Part shown: positions 24,001 to 34,977 of the stretch, one piece after another
Numbering within the stretch: the stretch's first letter is position 1
Layout of the letters: each line of letters opens with the position of its first letter
NCBI GenBank assembly: GCA_038501625.1
Contig: JAZAYU010000726.1
Coordinates: 62,001-126,000, forward strand
Length of the DNA stretch: 64,000 nt
Reading direction: 5' to 3'
Origin: Corbicula japonica
Taxonomy: Eukaryota > Mollusca > Bivalvia > Venerida > Cyrenidae
Notes under the pieces: model-generated
The model's input: only the letters and a program-made list of their open reading frames with translations
What the model was told of the DNA's origin: nothing
Database searches by the model: none
Program-made: the position numbers and the translations under genes

Positions 24001-24489
24001 GTAAGTAACTTTGCGAATATTTCTGTTAACACAAAGTTGCTTTTGACTTAAAAATTACAAATGTAACCGTTTTGGTTACCTCAGTAACATTGGCTTTGTG
24101 CATTGCAGTCGTGACTGTGGTGGCATTGCCTGATCATAATTGCCCCAGAACGATTTTGACTGGGTACTTCAGGTAATGCCTTTTTTGTAATATTTGGGGT
24201 GTTCTGTTAGCTTAATTGCCTTACAGACAGCGCCCGATGCTTTTGCTTCAAGTGCTGTTGATTCATATAATACCCTGTCTTGGAGGAAAACAGCATAAGC
24301 ATATCACATAATCTTCCGAGGTACCATAAAGTACCCATAGCTGGCATGCCATTCCGTTTTGTACATAAAGTAATTCCCTGTTCAGCCTGCTGAAACATCT
24401 TCTTGGCAAATTTCATATGCTGCAGATTTCACTGTTTCCACTGTCATTAACTCGTCTAGGTTTGACATTATGTAACTTGTTGTGAGTGG

Positions 24490-25150
24490 AATTTAGTCAT
24501 TGAAAGCGCTTTGAGAAATCTCTTGGAAATGAGCACTTGAGTTTTTGAAGAGAATTTATTACCTTGGAAGATAAATTCACTTTGGAGTAGCTAAAAGGAG
24601 TTCCTTATCTTGGATATATCTTATCTTGGAAATATCTCTTGGATTTGCTTATCAAATATGTTTCTTTGGAAATAACTGTTGAAGTATTAGTCATTGGAGG
24701 AGCTTTAAAAAAATTTTCTCTTGGAAATGAGCACTTGAGTATTTGAAAAGAATTTGTTACCTTGGACGATAAATTTCCTTTGGAGTAGCTAAAAGTAATT
24801 TCTTATCTTGGAAATATCTCTTGGATTTCCTGAGAAAAAATGTTTCCTTGGAAATAGGTTTACATTTGGAGTAGCTATAATTAATTCTTTATCTCATAAA
24901 GAACTGCTGGAGTGGCCCAAGACACTTGTCACCTTGGAAATCGGTTGAATGACATTCGCTATGAAGTCGCTAAAGAAGCTGAACTGAAATTCTTATTGTT
25001 TAAATGACCATTGGGGTAGCTTAAGAGAAAAGGTTACCCTTGAAATAACATTTGCTTCAGAGTAGCTACAAAGAATTTATCATTGGAAATAACATTTACA
25101 GTACCTGAAGACAATTTGTTACCTTAGATGTCACTTCTTGCTTGTCCCAT
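24490..25150 (+). repeat. Diverged tandem repeats upstream of the Rep ORF
   Basis: Repeated phrases TCTTGGAAATGAGCACTTGA, TTACCTTGGAAGATAAATT, TTTGGAGTAGCTAAAAG and CTTATCTTGGAAATATCTC recur in the same order about every 200 bp and become more diverged toward 25150. The same block is present inverted at 58880-59530. No ORF. The repeats lie in the presumed 5' untranslated region or last upstream intron of the Rep/helicase gene. Confidence 0.7.
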
Positions 25151-25487
25151 TGTAAATATTGTCTCATGTCATTAAGGGCAATTTTCTTGGTCTGGTGTGA
25201 AGTTTGGAATTAAAGTTGAATGCTTTAAGCAGTAACATTTTTGTCTTGTTTCCTGTTTTGGTAATTCTTTCTCCAATGCCATGGTCTAAGCACAATGTAG
25301 ACATATTCACATACTTACTCGTACATTGGGTAAACCAATAAAATTACTCATGCACATTTATTGAATCTCGTGCGCATAAGAAGAACAAGTTCTTGTGGAT
25401 TCCATACATTTTGATTCCAAACATCTTCCAATGTACATCATTGACGTAAGAATACTTGTAGCCACATTTTAAATATTCACTTTTCTG

Positions 25488-28400
25488 ATGGACTACAATT
25501 TAGTGTCTTCTGCTGGTTTCCACCAAGCTAGTGAATGTTTACCAAGTGAAGCTAGGGGAAGGCAATGTGTCCCTACATGTTTACTCTTCCTGATTTCTGC
25601 TGAATACTTCAGTATGGCCCGTAGCATGACAAAACAAGACTTGGAGGAGATTCTTTTATTTGGTAGTAACTTGTATTGTGCTGTGTCACACCATATACAG
25701 ACTATTGGTCAGTTCATAGACCCTTCACAACTTCCTCAGCGCCTTCGTTTTAAAGGGAAGTCAATTGGTATTCAGCATTGTGGTGTCAGGTCTGGACTGG
25801 TGCAAAGTGCTGAAGACAGTGTTGATGACATGAATAATTTTACCTTAGCGTCTGCTTTTGTTGCATCCAGACAATGCAACCACATAATAGTGTTCAGTGA
25901 TGTGTCTGTAGCAATCCACCATGACGAACAAAAATATTACATTTTTGACAGCCATTCCAGAGGCTCTGATGGAATGACAAGTGACATTGGGACATGTGTT
26001 TTAGGTTCTGTCACAACGTTGCAAGGTTTGGTCTCCTTTTTACATAGGTTAGTTATGGCAGTTAATTCCAGTAGCCCCGAGTCCATACAGTTTGACCTCC
26101 ATTCTTTTAGATTTACAACTCGGAGTCTTCCACGATCTGTTATTTTCGACATAGAACATAAAAATTTCTTGTACAGACTTAAAGAGCCCCAGACTAGGAA
26201 AATAATAGCTGGGAAACGCAAGACAGATAGCGAATTGAAAGCGCCCAGAAGTAAATGCCGAAAGTTGCAAACTCTCCTTCAAGATGCAGAGCATCTAAAC
26301 AGGTTCATAGATGATAGATATGCTGATTGTCACACTACTAACAAAGACTCTTCCAGTTCTGATGCACTAACAGAAGTTTGTTCTCTTTTCAAGACACTTG
26401 TATCTGTTGGCCCTGACTTTGTTTGCTCATGTTGCTGTCAAACATTCTTTCGACATTCTGTCTGTGATGTAAGTAAATTGAAAGACCAATCTTCCATTGG
26501 TAATTTCATTAGTGATGATGGTACAAAATGGATATGTAGGACATGTTTGACCTCCATAAGAACTGGCAAGGTTCCAAAACTGTCAGTCCAGAACAATTTG
26601 TCCTTTCCTGTCAGACCAAAGGAATTGGAAATTTCTAACCTTGAAGAGAGGTTAGTGTCTCCCAGACTTGCTTTCATGCAATTGCGAGAACTGCCACGTG
26701 GTGGGCAAATAAGTGTCAAAGGCAATATTGTTAACGTCCCTGCTGATGTGAATACCACAATTAAGTCACTGCCAAGGATGTTAGATGACAATGAAACTAT
26801 TATGTTGAAGTTGAAACGTAGACTTTCTTACAAACACCATGTTGCCTTTGAAAACATACGTCCGAACAAGGTGTTTGAAGCAGCCAAGTGGTTGGTCAGT
26901 AATAGTGTCCTTTTCAGAAACGAAGGTATTGTTTTAAATGATTCATGGCTCCAGACATTTTCCTCAAGCTTCATATCACAAGCTCTGGATGATATAGAAG
27001 AAACACAATCACCTGATGAGAAAGGGCACTTATCAGATGGGTGGACAGAAGATGACAATTTTCATGACCGGCCAACGGGCAACACTGACACATATTTGCA
27101 GGCTGCCGATTTCAGGGAGTTCAATCAGATTCTATGTGTTGCACCTGCTGAAAACAATTCCCCACTAAGCTTATTCCAAGATTTCCATTCTGAGGTTCTT
27201 TCATTCCCATCCATTTATTGTGGCCAAAAACGTGCCCAGAACTCAGAACGCCTTGTCCCACTTCATTATAGCGACATCTGTAAATGGGAACTACGTCACG
27301 TTGACAGGCGTGTAGCTCTCTGTGTACCAAACATCTTTTACAAACTAAAAAAACTACAAATTAAGCAGATCAGAGACAAGGTGACATTGGCAGTAAGGAA
27401 ATGCAAAAAAAATGGCCTGAGCTTTACTGCTGGGGAAATCCTTTCTCCAGGATTTGTAGATCACCTTACTATGCAAGACGATGGTTTTCGTGTGTTGCGT
27501 ACTATTAGAGGGTCACCACCTTACTGGGAACATGCCAAGAGAGACGCCTTTGCTATGATCAGGCAATTGGGCATTCCTACTTGGTTCTGTTCGTTCTCTG
27601 CTGCAGAGACAAAATGGGAGCCTTTGTTGTCCTCTTTATCCGAACTTGTAAACAAAAAGAGTGTCTCGGCAGATGAAGTTAAAAACCTAAGTTGGCAGGA
27701 AAAATGCTACCTCATCAAGTCAGATCCTGTCACGTGTGTGCGGTATTTTGACTTCCGTGTACAATGCTTCATTAAGCATGTTCTCAAACACTCATCTTAT
27801 CCCATTGGTGAAATAGTTGAATACTTTTACAGAGTGGAATTCCAACAGAGGGGATCTCCTCATATCCATATGCTTATTTGGGTAAAAAATGCCCCCTTGC
27901 ATGGAGTTGCCTTGGACTCGGAGGTAGCAGCTTTTGTTGATAAGTATGTTTCATGTGCAGATGACACATCTATACCACAGCTGGTAAACTACCAGACACA
28001 CAGACATGCTAAAACGTGCCGAAAGCGTGGTAAAGCAGTTTGTCGCTTTAATTTCCCGTTGCCCCCTATGCCTGAAACTGTCATTCTGCATCCTTTAACT
28101 GATACGGAAACTTCCAATGCCTACAAAGACAAATTCATGATGATTAGTGCTTATTTAGATGAGCTCCAAAAAAACAGTGTTGCTGTGACATTTCTTGAAT
28201 TCCTTGACAAGTTGAATTTGACAACAGAGGAATATATTTTGGCAGTGCGCTCAAGTTTGAAAAGATCTACAGTTTGCTTGAGAAGAGAACCATCAGAATG
28301 CAGAATCAACAACTACAATAGGACCCTGATCTCCTCTTGGGAAGCAAATATGGACATACAGTATATTCTTGACCCTTACTCATGTGTTTCATACATTGTT

Positions 28401-31400
28401 TCATATATTTCCAAGGGCCAGAGGGGACTGTCCAATTTGCTACTACAAGCTTGTCATGAAGCACAAGAGAAAGACAGTACAATTCGTGAGCAGGTGAGGC
28501 GCATAGGAAATCAGTTTCTTTCAAGCGTTGAAATAGGTGCTCAAGAAGCAGCCTACCTTGTGCTTCAAATGCCTTTGCGTAGATCAACAAGAGAAGTTGT
28601 TTACATTGACACAAACAAAGCTAATGAAAGAACAAGCCTGATAAAATCCTTCTCTCAGTTAAAAGAGTTGCCTGTTTCATCAAAAGACATAGAAATGGAC
28701 AACACATTAAAGAGATATGTGCGCAGACCAAAGGTGTTAGAGAAGATCTGTTACGCAGATTTTGCATCCTGGTATGATCTTTATAACAAAAATAAGAGAG
28801 ACACAGATGTAGCAACTGCAGATGAGGAAGAATTGCCAGAAAGTGAATATGAAGAAGACAAAACAGATGACTTGGATTACGAAGCAAGGGAACATGTCCA
28901 TGACACAGTAATCACTTTTCCATGTGGTCTTAGGATGAAAAGAAGATCCAAACAAAAAGTGCTCTACTGGCACCATACACCTATTAACAAAGACCATGAA
29001 GAGCACTACAGACAACAAATTATGCTGTTCACTGCATGGCGTGATGAGGACAAAGATCTGCTTGGTTCTTTTCAGTCATACGAGGCTTCCTTCAATGAAA
29101 AGCGTGATGACATTTTTAGAAATAGAGCTCACTATGAATATTTAGATCCTGGCCTCTACGAGCAGCTTATTGCTGACACTGAATTCCATACACCAGAAAC
29201 AAACTTCGAAAATGAACACAGGGAAGCTATAGATTTAGAAGAAAGTGTATCAGTTTGTAACCAGTTTGGATGCTTTGACCCAGGAACAGCAAATGATGAG
29301 GATGTCTATGATCTCGGTGAAGATTTAGGGGTAGCACGACAGAAAGTGTCAAGCCTTGTTAACATAACTGTCAATAGTCACACTGACTTTTCTGCCTTCA
29401 AAACATCAGTTCAGCAATTAAATTCTGAACAAAAGACCTTCTTTTATCACATTCTTCATGCTGTGAAAACAGTTCCAGAACCCTTCTATGTCTTTCTGTC
29501 CGGAGGTGCTGGAGTTGGCAAAAGTGTGCTTATCAGAACACTTCATCACGCTCTTGATAGATATTTCAATCACCTCAGGGATAAAAATCCAGGTTCCTTG
29601 AAAGTTTTACTATGTGCTCCAACGGGCAAGGCTGCTCACAATATAGGTGGTAACACACTACACTCCGCATTCTGTATTCCAGTTAGTCAGGGCTTCCATT
29701 TCAAGCCACTTGACATGCAACAGTTAAATACTTTGCGAGCACGTTTTCATGAGTTACAAGTTGTCATTATTGATGAAATCTCTATGGTTGGTCGTAACAT
29801 GCTGAATTTCATAAATTTGAGGTTACAGGAAATAAAGGGATCAGTGAAGCCCTTTGGAGGGACCAGTATACTAGCTGTTGGAGATCTTTATCAATTAAAG
29901 CCTGTTATGGATGCTTGGATATTCTCCGATTCTTTCCAGACAGCTCAGTTAAATAGTTTGGCAAGAAATCTTTGGGTTGATCTATTTCAATTCTTTGAAC
30001 TTAAAGAGATAATGAGGCAGAAGGATGATCAAGAGTTTGCCCTTTTGCTGAACAGGTTACGTGAAGGAAAACATACAACAGAAGATCTTGAGATTTTGAA
30101 AGCGCGCTGCACTGAGCCCTGTCAAGATGGTCACTCCAAGCTACCACATATATTCTGTGCAAAGGCTGATGCCTTAAGCCATAATGCATCGCTTTTGTCT
30201 ATGTTACCACAATCTGACATCTTAACAGCTGAAGCATTAGACTGTATCTCCGGGGACTTAAATTCATCCTTGCAAAATACAATATTAAGTAAGGTGTCGC
30301 CTGATCCAAACAAAACCATGGGGCTCAGCAAAATACTCACCCTCGGTGTTGGTGTCCCTTGTGACATATGCTTAAACCTTGATGTTAACGATGGTCTTAC
30401 TAATGGGGCTTCTTGTGTAGTGAAAAAATTTGACTTCCGTGTTCCAAACTCGGACAGGTGTAGTATTGTGTGGGTAGCCTTTGAAGACCCTTCCATTGGC
30501 ACTATTTGGCGCCAAAAGTACATACACCTGTATAACAGCACTGTAGACCTCTCCTGGATTCCAATCTTTGAGACCACAAGAAAGTTCCCAGTCAGACACT
30601 ACAAAACTTACCTTGTTGTCCGTCGTCAGTTTCCATTGGTTGTAGCTGCTGGGAAGACCATTCACAAAGCTCAAGGTTCAACAATGAAAACTTGTGTCAT
30701 GCATTTTGGTAATAGGTCTGTACCTCACATGCATTATGTTGGCCTAAGTAGGGTAACATCACTTTCAGGGCTCAGTATAATCAAATTTAATGAAGGAAAA
30801 ATCACAACTTCTGCTGATGTACATGAAGAAATGGTACGCCTTCGCCATGAACGACTCCTTTCCCCACTTGTGCCTTCCCTAAATCCCTATATTGATGAAA
30901 CAATTATCTGTTTCCAAAACTGCCGATCTCTGGCACAGCATATTGATGACATAAGGCATGAAAACAATTTGTTGCAAGCTCACTTGATTGCCTTCGTTGA
31001 AACAAGAGTACATGATCCTGCTTTGTGCTCACACGATTATGCAATAGATGGCTTTACTGTTCATTCCTCAACCAGTTGCACCTCTGCTCATGGAATAGCT
31101 GTGTATTCAAAGTTGCCACTCAAACATTTCTCTTCACATACTTTTTCCAATATTGAATGTGCAATGGTTAGAACAGAAACTGATTTGGTGGTTTGTTTTG
31201 TATACTGCCCACCTTCTCAGGCTACCAAGCAAAACTACGCCTCCTTTATGGAGCAAGTAATGAGAATGGCTCCTAGTAACTCTGCGGTCTTCCTTGGTGA
31301 TTTCAATGTAGATTGCTTTCAAGACAGGTTCCTTGCTACAATTATGGAACAGACCTACAACCTCAAGCAACTCATACAGTCAGTAACAACTGATTATGGA

Positions 31401-31514
31401 TCATGTCTGGATCATGTTTATACCTCTTGTTCTGATGCCAGCAACCTTGCATCGGGTACCTTGGATTCATATTATTCTGACCACAAACCAGTGTACCTTG
31501 TTTACAAGAAGTGA
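25488..31514 (+). CDS. Helentron polyprotein: C76-like protease, zinc finger/DUF6570, HUH Rep, PIF1 helicase, AP-type endonuclease
   Basis: An uninterrupted 2008-codon ORF. Residues 1-200 resemble C76/USP-type deubiquitinases: GRQCVPTC with Cys27, and FDSHSRG with Asp154 and His156 (D-x-H spacing). Residues 313-353 carry CSCCC and CRTC zinc-ligand pairs, followed by a DUF6570-like stretch (LPRGGQISVKGNIVNVPAD). The Rep domain has GSPHIHMLIW (His792, His794) and paired tyrosines in SYIVSYISKG (Tyr969, Tyr973), as in rolling-circle HUH nucleases. The PIF1 helicase has GGAGVGKS (1339-1346), IIDEISMV (Asp1429, Glu1430), GDLYQLKPV, KTIHKAQGST and HYVGLSRV. The C-terminal EEP endonuclease has Asn1811, Glu1838, GDFNVD (Asp1938, Asn1940), SCLDHVYTS and SDHKP (Asp1998, His1999). 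It would nick, unwind and transfer the element. Every expected catalytic motif is present, so this copy may encode active protein. Confidence 0.93.
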   Translation: MDYNLVSSAGFHQASECLPSEARGRQCVPTCLLFLISAEYFSMARSMTKQDLEEILLFGSNLYCAVSHHIQTIGQFIDPSQLPQRLRFKGKSIGIQHCGVRSGLVQSAEDSVDDMNNFTLASAFVASRQCNHIIVFSDVSVAIHHDEQKYYIFDSHSRGSDGMTSDIGTCVLGSVTTLQGLVSFLHRLVMAVNSSSPESIQFDLHSFRFTTRSLPRSVIFDIEHKNFLYRLKEPQTRKIIAGKRKTDSELKAPRSKCRKLQTLLQDAEHLNRFIDDRYADCHTTNKDSSSSDALTEVCSLFKTLVSVGPDFVCSCCCQTFFRHSVCDVSKLKDQSSIGNFISDDGTKWICRTCLTSIRTGKVPKLSVQNNLSFPVRPKELEISNLEERLVSPRLAFMQLRELPRGGQISVKGNIVNVPADVNTTIKSLPRMLDDNETIMLKLKRRLSYKHHVAFENIRPNKVFEAAKWLVSNSVLFRNEGIVLNDSWLQTFSSSFISQALDDIEETQSPDEKGHLSDGWTEDDNFHDRPTGNTDTYLQAADFREFNQILCVAPAENNSPLSLFQDFHSEVLSFPSIYCGQKRAQNSERLVPLHYSDICKWELRHVDRRVALCVPNIFYKLKKLQIKQIRDKVTLAVRKCKKNGLSFTAGEILSPGFVDHLTMQDDGFRVLRTIRGSPPYWEHAKRDAFAMIRQLGIPTWFCSFSAAETKWEPLLSSLSELVNKKSVSADEVKNLSWQEKCYLIKSDPVTCVRYFDFRVQCFIKHVLKHSSYPIGEIVEYFYRVEFQQRGSPHIHMLIWVKNAPLHGVALDSEVAAFVDKYVSCADDTSIPQLVNYQTHRHAKTCRKRGKAVCRFNFPLPPMPETVILHPLTDTETSNAYKDKFMMISAYLDELQKNSVAVTFLEFLDKLNLTTEEYILAVRSSLKRSTVCLRREPSECRINNYNRTLISSWEANMDIQYILDPYSCVSYIVSYISKGQRGLSNLLLQACHEAQEKDSTIREQVRRIGNQFLSSVEIGAQEAAYLVLQMPLRRSTREVVYIDTNKANERTSLIKSFSQLKELPVSSKDIEMDNTLKRYVRRPKVLEKICYADFASWYDLYNKNKRDTDVATADEEELPESEYEEDKTDDLDYEAREHVHDTVITFPCGLRMKRRSKQKVLYWHHTPINKDHEEHYRQQIMLFTAWRDEDKDLLGSFQSYEASFNEKRDDIFRNRAHYEYLDPGLYEQLIADTEFHTPETNFENEHREAIDLEESVSVCNQFGCFDPGTANDEDVYDLGEDLGVARQKVSSLVNITVNSHTDFSAFKTSVQQLNSEQKTFFYHILHAVKTVPEPFYVFLSGGAGVGKSVLIRTLHHALDRYFNHLRDKNPGSLKVLLCAPTGKAAHNIGGNTLHSAFCIPVSQGFHFKPLDMQQLNTLRARFHELQVVIIDEISMVGRNMLNFINLRLQEIKGSVKPFGGTSILAVGDLYQLKPVMDAWIFSDSFQTAQLNSLARNLWVDLFQFFELKEIMRQKDDQEFALLLNRLREGKHTTEDLEILKARCTEPCQDGHSKLPHIFCAKADALSHNASLLSMLPQSDILTAEALDCISGDLNSSLQNTILSKVSPDPNKTMGLSKILTLGVGVPCDICLNLDVNDGLTNGASCVVKKFDFRVPNSDRCSIVWVAFEDPSIGTIWRQKYIHLYNSTVDLSWIPIFETTRKFPVRHYKTYLVVRRQFPLVVAAGKTIHKAQGSTMKTCVMHFGNRSVPHMHYVGLSRVTSLSGLSIIKFNEGKITTSADVHEEMVRLRHERLLSPLVPSLNPYIDETIICFQNCRSLAQHIDDIRHENNLLQAHLIAFVETRVHDPALCSHDYAIDGFTVHSSTSCTSAHGIAVYSKLPLKHFSSHTFSNIECAMVRTETDLVVCFVYCPPSQATKQNYASFMEQVMRMAPSNSAVFLGDFNVDCFQDRFLATIMEQTYNLKQLIQSVTTDYGSCLDHVYTSCSDASNLASGTLDSYYSDHKPVYLVYKK

Positions 31515-32814
31515 TATACTACAGTACATATCATGTGTTTATTGTAATATTATTATGTCATTGTACATATGTAAGCACTTCATTCATTCCACTACTGTCT
31601 GCCAGTTAGTCCATTGAAAGAACCTGTCTCTAAAATTAGTATACATTACTTGCATTCAAAGAATGTAACAGTAAATTTTTCACATTTCCTTCCATTTCCT
31701 GCATAACCTTATGCTCATCATCTGAGGAATGAATCACATCTAAAACACTCTTAAAGCAACATATTGAAAGGAAAAAAATTCCCTGGTAATTACCGGTATG
31801 TCTATAATAACGTACTTGTCATATTTATCACGCACAGTGACAATTACTGAAAAAAAATCAGTGCCATCATATCATACCATGCTAGAATGTCTACAGGAAA
31901 TGCAAACATGTTCATGAAACGCAAATTTGAAGTCAAACCTGTATTAAACAGCCACCCAAAGGAATGTCAACAAGTGACTGTTTAACACAGGTGGCTGCAT
32001 TAATGTCAGCTTGCAGTGTTTTTTATGCCAAATATTTGGAGAAATAGGGCCCCATTCCCCCCTCAAAATAGTATATATTTTTCCCCACATCCATAAAAAA
32101 TTCCCATTTTGCCGGAGTCTGTTAAGCATTGATAAATCTGAATATTGGATATGTTTAATGGATACCCCACTGATGGACAATAAAGTGACAAGAATAATTG
32201 ATAAATTTGCAGACAGAAAAAGACATTTCACTGTAGACCACTGACTTCCTTTAAATTTAAAGATCAGTGAATACTTTGTTATGTTGTGTTTGACAGGCTG
32301 CAAATATCTTCCAAATATTCCCCTTTCCTTTGTTTGCGTCGCAATTTTCCCCCTCCAAAGGGCTGCGACCCACTTCCCCCCAAAAGAGATAAAAAACACT
32401 AGCTTATTACACATTCAAACTGTTTAACTACGACAGGTTGTTGCTTTAATGCAAGTGCCTACTATGGCACAATAAACTGTAAATGATGATTCAAAAGTGT
32501 CCTGTCTGTGTCATTAACGGCAACAACCTTTCACAGAAAGCGCTGGTTGCGCTCATTACCTTGGATCAATTAAACTCTGTTGTCCATTTAAACTGATTAT
32601 GAATTTGCGACTGCTATGTGTTGTTACATTTCCTCCCCCCCCCTTCACTTTTGTATTTATGCCATAATTCCTCTGCTTCAGGCAACATTTATGATAATAC
32701 TAAATCTTGACAATTCACACTTAATTAGTTTAACTAATAATGCCCATGAATGCATGGAAATATACTTTTATACCTTAGTCAATGATCCTACCGAAAGCTA
32801 TTTCTCTATTGCAG
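31515..32814 (+). other. Spacer between Rep/helicase ORF and RPA-like gene
   Basis: About 1.3 kb, conserved in the right arm (51193-52508). No coding sequence is recognised. It contains stretches shared with other bivalve repeats (near 32040-32110, CCCCATTCCCCCCTC; near 32340-32390, CCCAAAAGAGATAAAAAAC). It ends in a polypyrimidine tract and TTGCAG acceptor immediately before the RPA start codon, so at least the last part is intronic. Confidence 0.5.
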
Positions 32815-33247
32815 ATGTCTGCCATTAACTTGATGACTTTCCTGGGGAAACCTCCAGGGCCTTTCACTGGATCAGTAAAAGCAAAAGTCATTGCGACCAC
32901 TGGGCCTGTAACCTACAGAAGTAGTGAGCAAGATCGCCAGTCCTTAACAGTTGGCCTAGCCGATAGTACTGGGTCTGCCAAAGGGATCATTTATGATCCC
33001 GAGCAGTTCAGTCGGTTTCGTGTGGGAAACAGTTCTCATGAGGAACGTAATCTTGCGGGCCGACAGGGCCATTGTGTTAACCCGCAACTCGAGATCGTTT
33101 CTATCAGCTGCCATAACAGTCACAGAAGACCATGCTGCTGCTGCTGAGAGGCTGGTAAACCCACCTCAAGCTCCACTCGTTTCCCTGCAACAGACACTAA
33201 GGTCTCCAGTGAAGACAATGGTCACAGTCAGAGGCCAGATAGTCCAG
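32815..33247 (+). pseudogene. RPA-like protein gene, exon 1 only, frameshifted (left arm)
   Basis: TTTCTCTATTGCAG is followed directly by ATGTCTGCCATTAAC, giving MSAINLMTFLGKPPGPFTG and an OB-fold-like stretch (KAKVIATTGPVTY, SLTVGLADSTGSAKGIIYD). After FRVGN the sequence lacks 2 bp at 33030/33031 compared with the right arm (GGAAACAGTT against GGAAACACAGTT), so the frame is lost. Downstream DNA still matches to the splice donor at GTCCAG|GTAGGC (33248). Exons 2 and 3 are absent because the arm ends at 33350 inside intron 1. In the right arm the gene is intact. This copy cannot make the RPA-like protein. Confidence 0.88.
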
Positions 33248-33350
33248 GTAGGCACATATTCGTTATTATTAATGTTTACAACAATTACAGTTTCCAGCAG
33301 GTTATTAAATTTGCAAGTTGTCTACTTGGCAGAGACTTGTTTCACACTAC

Positions 33351-34315
33351 CGTTATGTTAAAAAATCACGATACAGGCTTGCTTACTTACGCATAAAACG
33401 GTTCAGATAAATAACAAACTTACAAAAATCTATGTGTACAACATATATTTCAAGGCTGACTCAGAAATAAATGTTGATTACGTAAATACGCGTAATTTGT
33501 TGAGATTCAAGAATTACTACATCCGATGAAGAATCGAATTATATTACAAATCAATTAAAATTTTAATCTTGTGTTACAAAGCAGGATATATCGACGTATA
33601 TTTACGTAAAGAGAATACTTGCCTCCCGAAATTCCTAGAGTAAATACATGTTCAAAAACTAAAAAATCAACTTCACAATCGCTATAAACATTGCTGAGGA
33701 TTAATGTTTTGAACTATTACGTCATATTGAAAAAATCATGGAATGCGTGGGTATTACAACAAAAACGCCGATCGCGGGAAACTTCAAAGGTTGCGTGCCG
33801 CTCTTAAAATCGATCAAAGAATTTGTACGTCTACAGCTCGTAAATCATAAATCTGTTGGAAGGTTTGCGAGATATCGCCGACGAAAACATATGCGATCAC
33901 GGAGGAATGGACTGGGGGTCGGGAGTGTGAAATGAGCTGTATTGAGGACCGGAAGTCGCTGTACGTGCGAACCGGAAGCCGGGAATATTCAATATTTTGG
34001 CGCCAATGCCCGATTGGGATTTTGAAATTTTTGAAACTACAACTGAAGAGCTGGATGAATTTTTTAATGGTAGAACATAACATCCATTTTTTCATTTTTC
34101 CGATGCCATAATGAAATTATGGCCTGGGTAAAGAGTTTGGTTACAATGCAGGTATATGTGTGAAATTTGATTGGACGAGCGATAATAAAAGTAGCTATTT
34201 TTAGCCGTGAATCATAACATATTCATGCACCGGCTCTCAGTCAGTTCCCTCACTTCAGTTGAAAGGTGTCAAAAACTTTTTGTCTTGAAGTTCTACAAAC
34301 TGTAAGTAATGTTGA
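33351..34315. other. Unassigned DNA between the Helentron break and the PIF1-like fragment
   Basis: No gene seen in the first 380 bp. From about 33735 to 34030 the sequence is CpG-richer than its surroundings and includes GGAATGGACTGGGGGTCGGG. At 34183 CGATAATAAAAGTAGC looks like a TATA-type box, and CTGTAAGTAATG at 34300 could be a donor of a short 5' exon of the PIF1-like gene. Confidence 0.4.
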
Positions 34316-34977
34316 GCAATCAGCAGTCTCAGTTTTACTGGTCAAGGTGGGACAGGGAAAACATACGTTGTTAAAGAGGCGATTCAGAGTCTTCGTCGGA
34401 CCAAAAAAAATGTCGCAATAACATGTACAACTGGAATAGCTGCTACTCTATATGCAGAATTTGGAGGTGAAACACTTCATAGGTTCTGCGGTATAGGGGA
34501 TACACGCTCTAACAAAAAAGAGTTGCTTGCAATAATGAAAACAGTCGAACGGTATGCCGCGCAAGTTAACAAAATTCGTAGTGTAGATTGTTTAATAATT
34601 GACGAATGTTCCATGATGAGCAAACGATTATTCGAGTATGTTGAATTTATTTGTAGAGGTGTTCGTGGGAATGATAGATATTTTGGTGGAATGCAGGTAA
34701 TATTGTCTGGGGATTTTTTCCAACTGCCTCCAGTGAAAAACGAGTTATATGGTGAAACAGGTCACCATTGCTTTACTTCTGCATTTTTTAAAGATGCAAT
34801 ACCACATCATGTGCAGTTGGAAAACGTTCATAGACAATCAGACAGCCATTGAATTGAGGCAGTAAATGACCTAGAGAAGGGTGATATATCAGATCAAACT
34901 GACAATTTTCTTACTTCGTTAAACCAAACTGCAAAGTTTGACAGATCCCCTATCCAACTTTTTTGCAAGAAATATTA
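34316..34977 (+). pseudogene. PIF1-like DNA helicase fragment with one nonsense codon
   Basis: The frame opens at 34316 and reads FTGQGGTGKTYVVKEAI (Walker A), ITCTTGIAATLY, GGETLHRFCGIGD, LIIDECSMMSK (Walker B, DE) and GGMQVILSGDFFQLPPV (motif III), then LENVHRQ. These are PIF1-family helicase motifs I, Ia, II and III. The type differs from the Helentron helicase (GKTY rather than GKS, DECSMM rather than DEISMV), so it is a separate gene. TGA at 34850-34852 interrupts an otherwise continuous frame (AVNDLEKGDISDQTDNFL) that runs to TAA at 34978 and ends near an IQLF motif. Motifs IV-VI are missing. CAATCAGCAG before the coding stretch could be an acceptor. Confidence 0.8.

Larger units (their letters stand above)
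14624..33350 (+). mobile_element. Helentron (Helitron2-type), left copy, 3'-truncated
   Basis: This arm is the inverted counterpart of 63331-50655. Homology starts at the same TTTTTGACTGGCGCGC in both arms and stops abruptly at 33350 (left) and 50655 (right), inside the first intron of the RPA-like gene. It holds, in order: terminal palindrome, promoter-like block, repeated exon-like modules, a diverged-repeat region, the intact Rep/helicase/endonuclease ORF, and a frameshifted RPA exon 1. Relative to the right arm it has three extra blocks: 15300-18610, about 20210-20400 (tRNA-derived) and 21725-24257. A hAT element (20852-23205) is inserted within it. At 18.7 kb without the missing RPA exons, it is very large for this class. 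Confidence 0.8.

Noticed and set aside
28306..29018. Several 80-100 codon frames antisense to the Rep ORF, mirrored at 55005-55717
   Set aside because: Shadows of the 2008-codon gene; cysteine-, serine- and leucine-rich text typical of antisense frames, no motifs.
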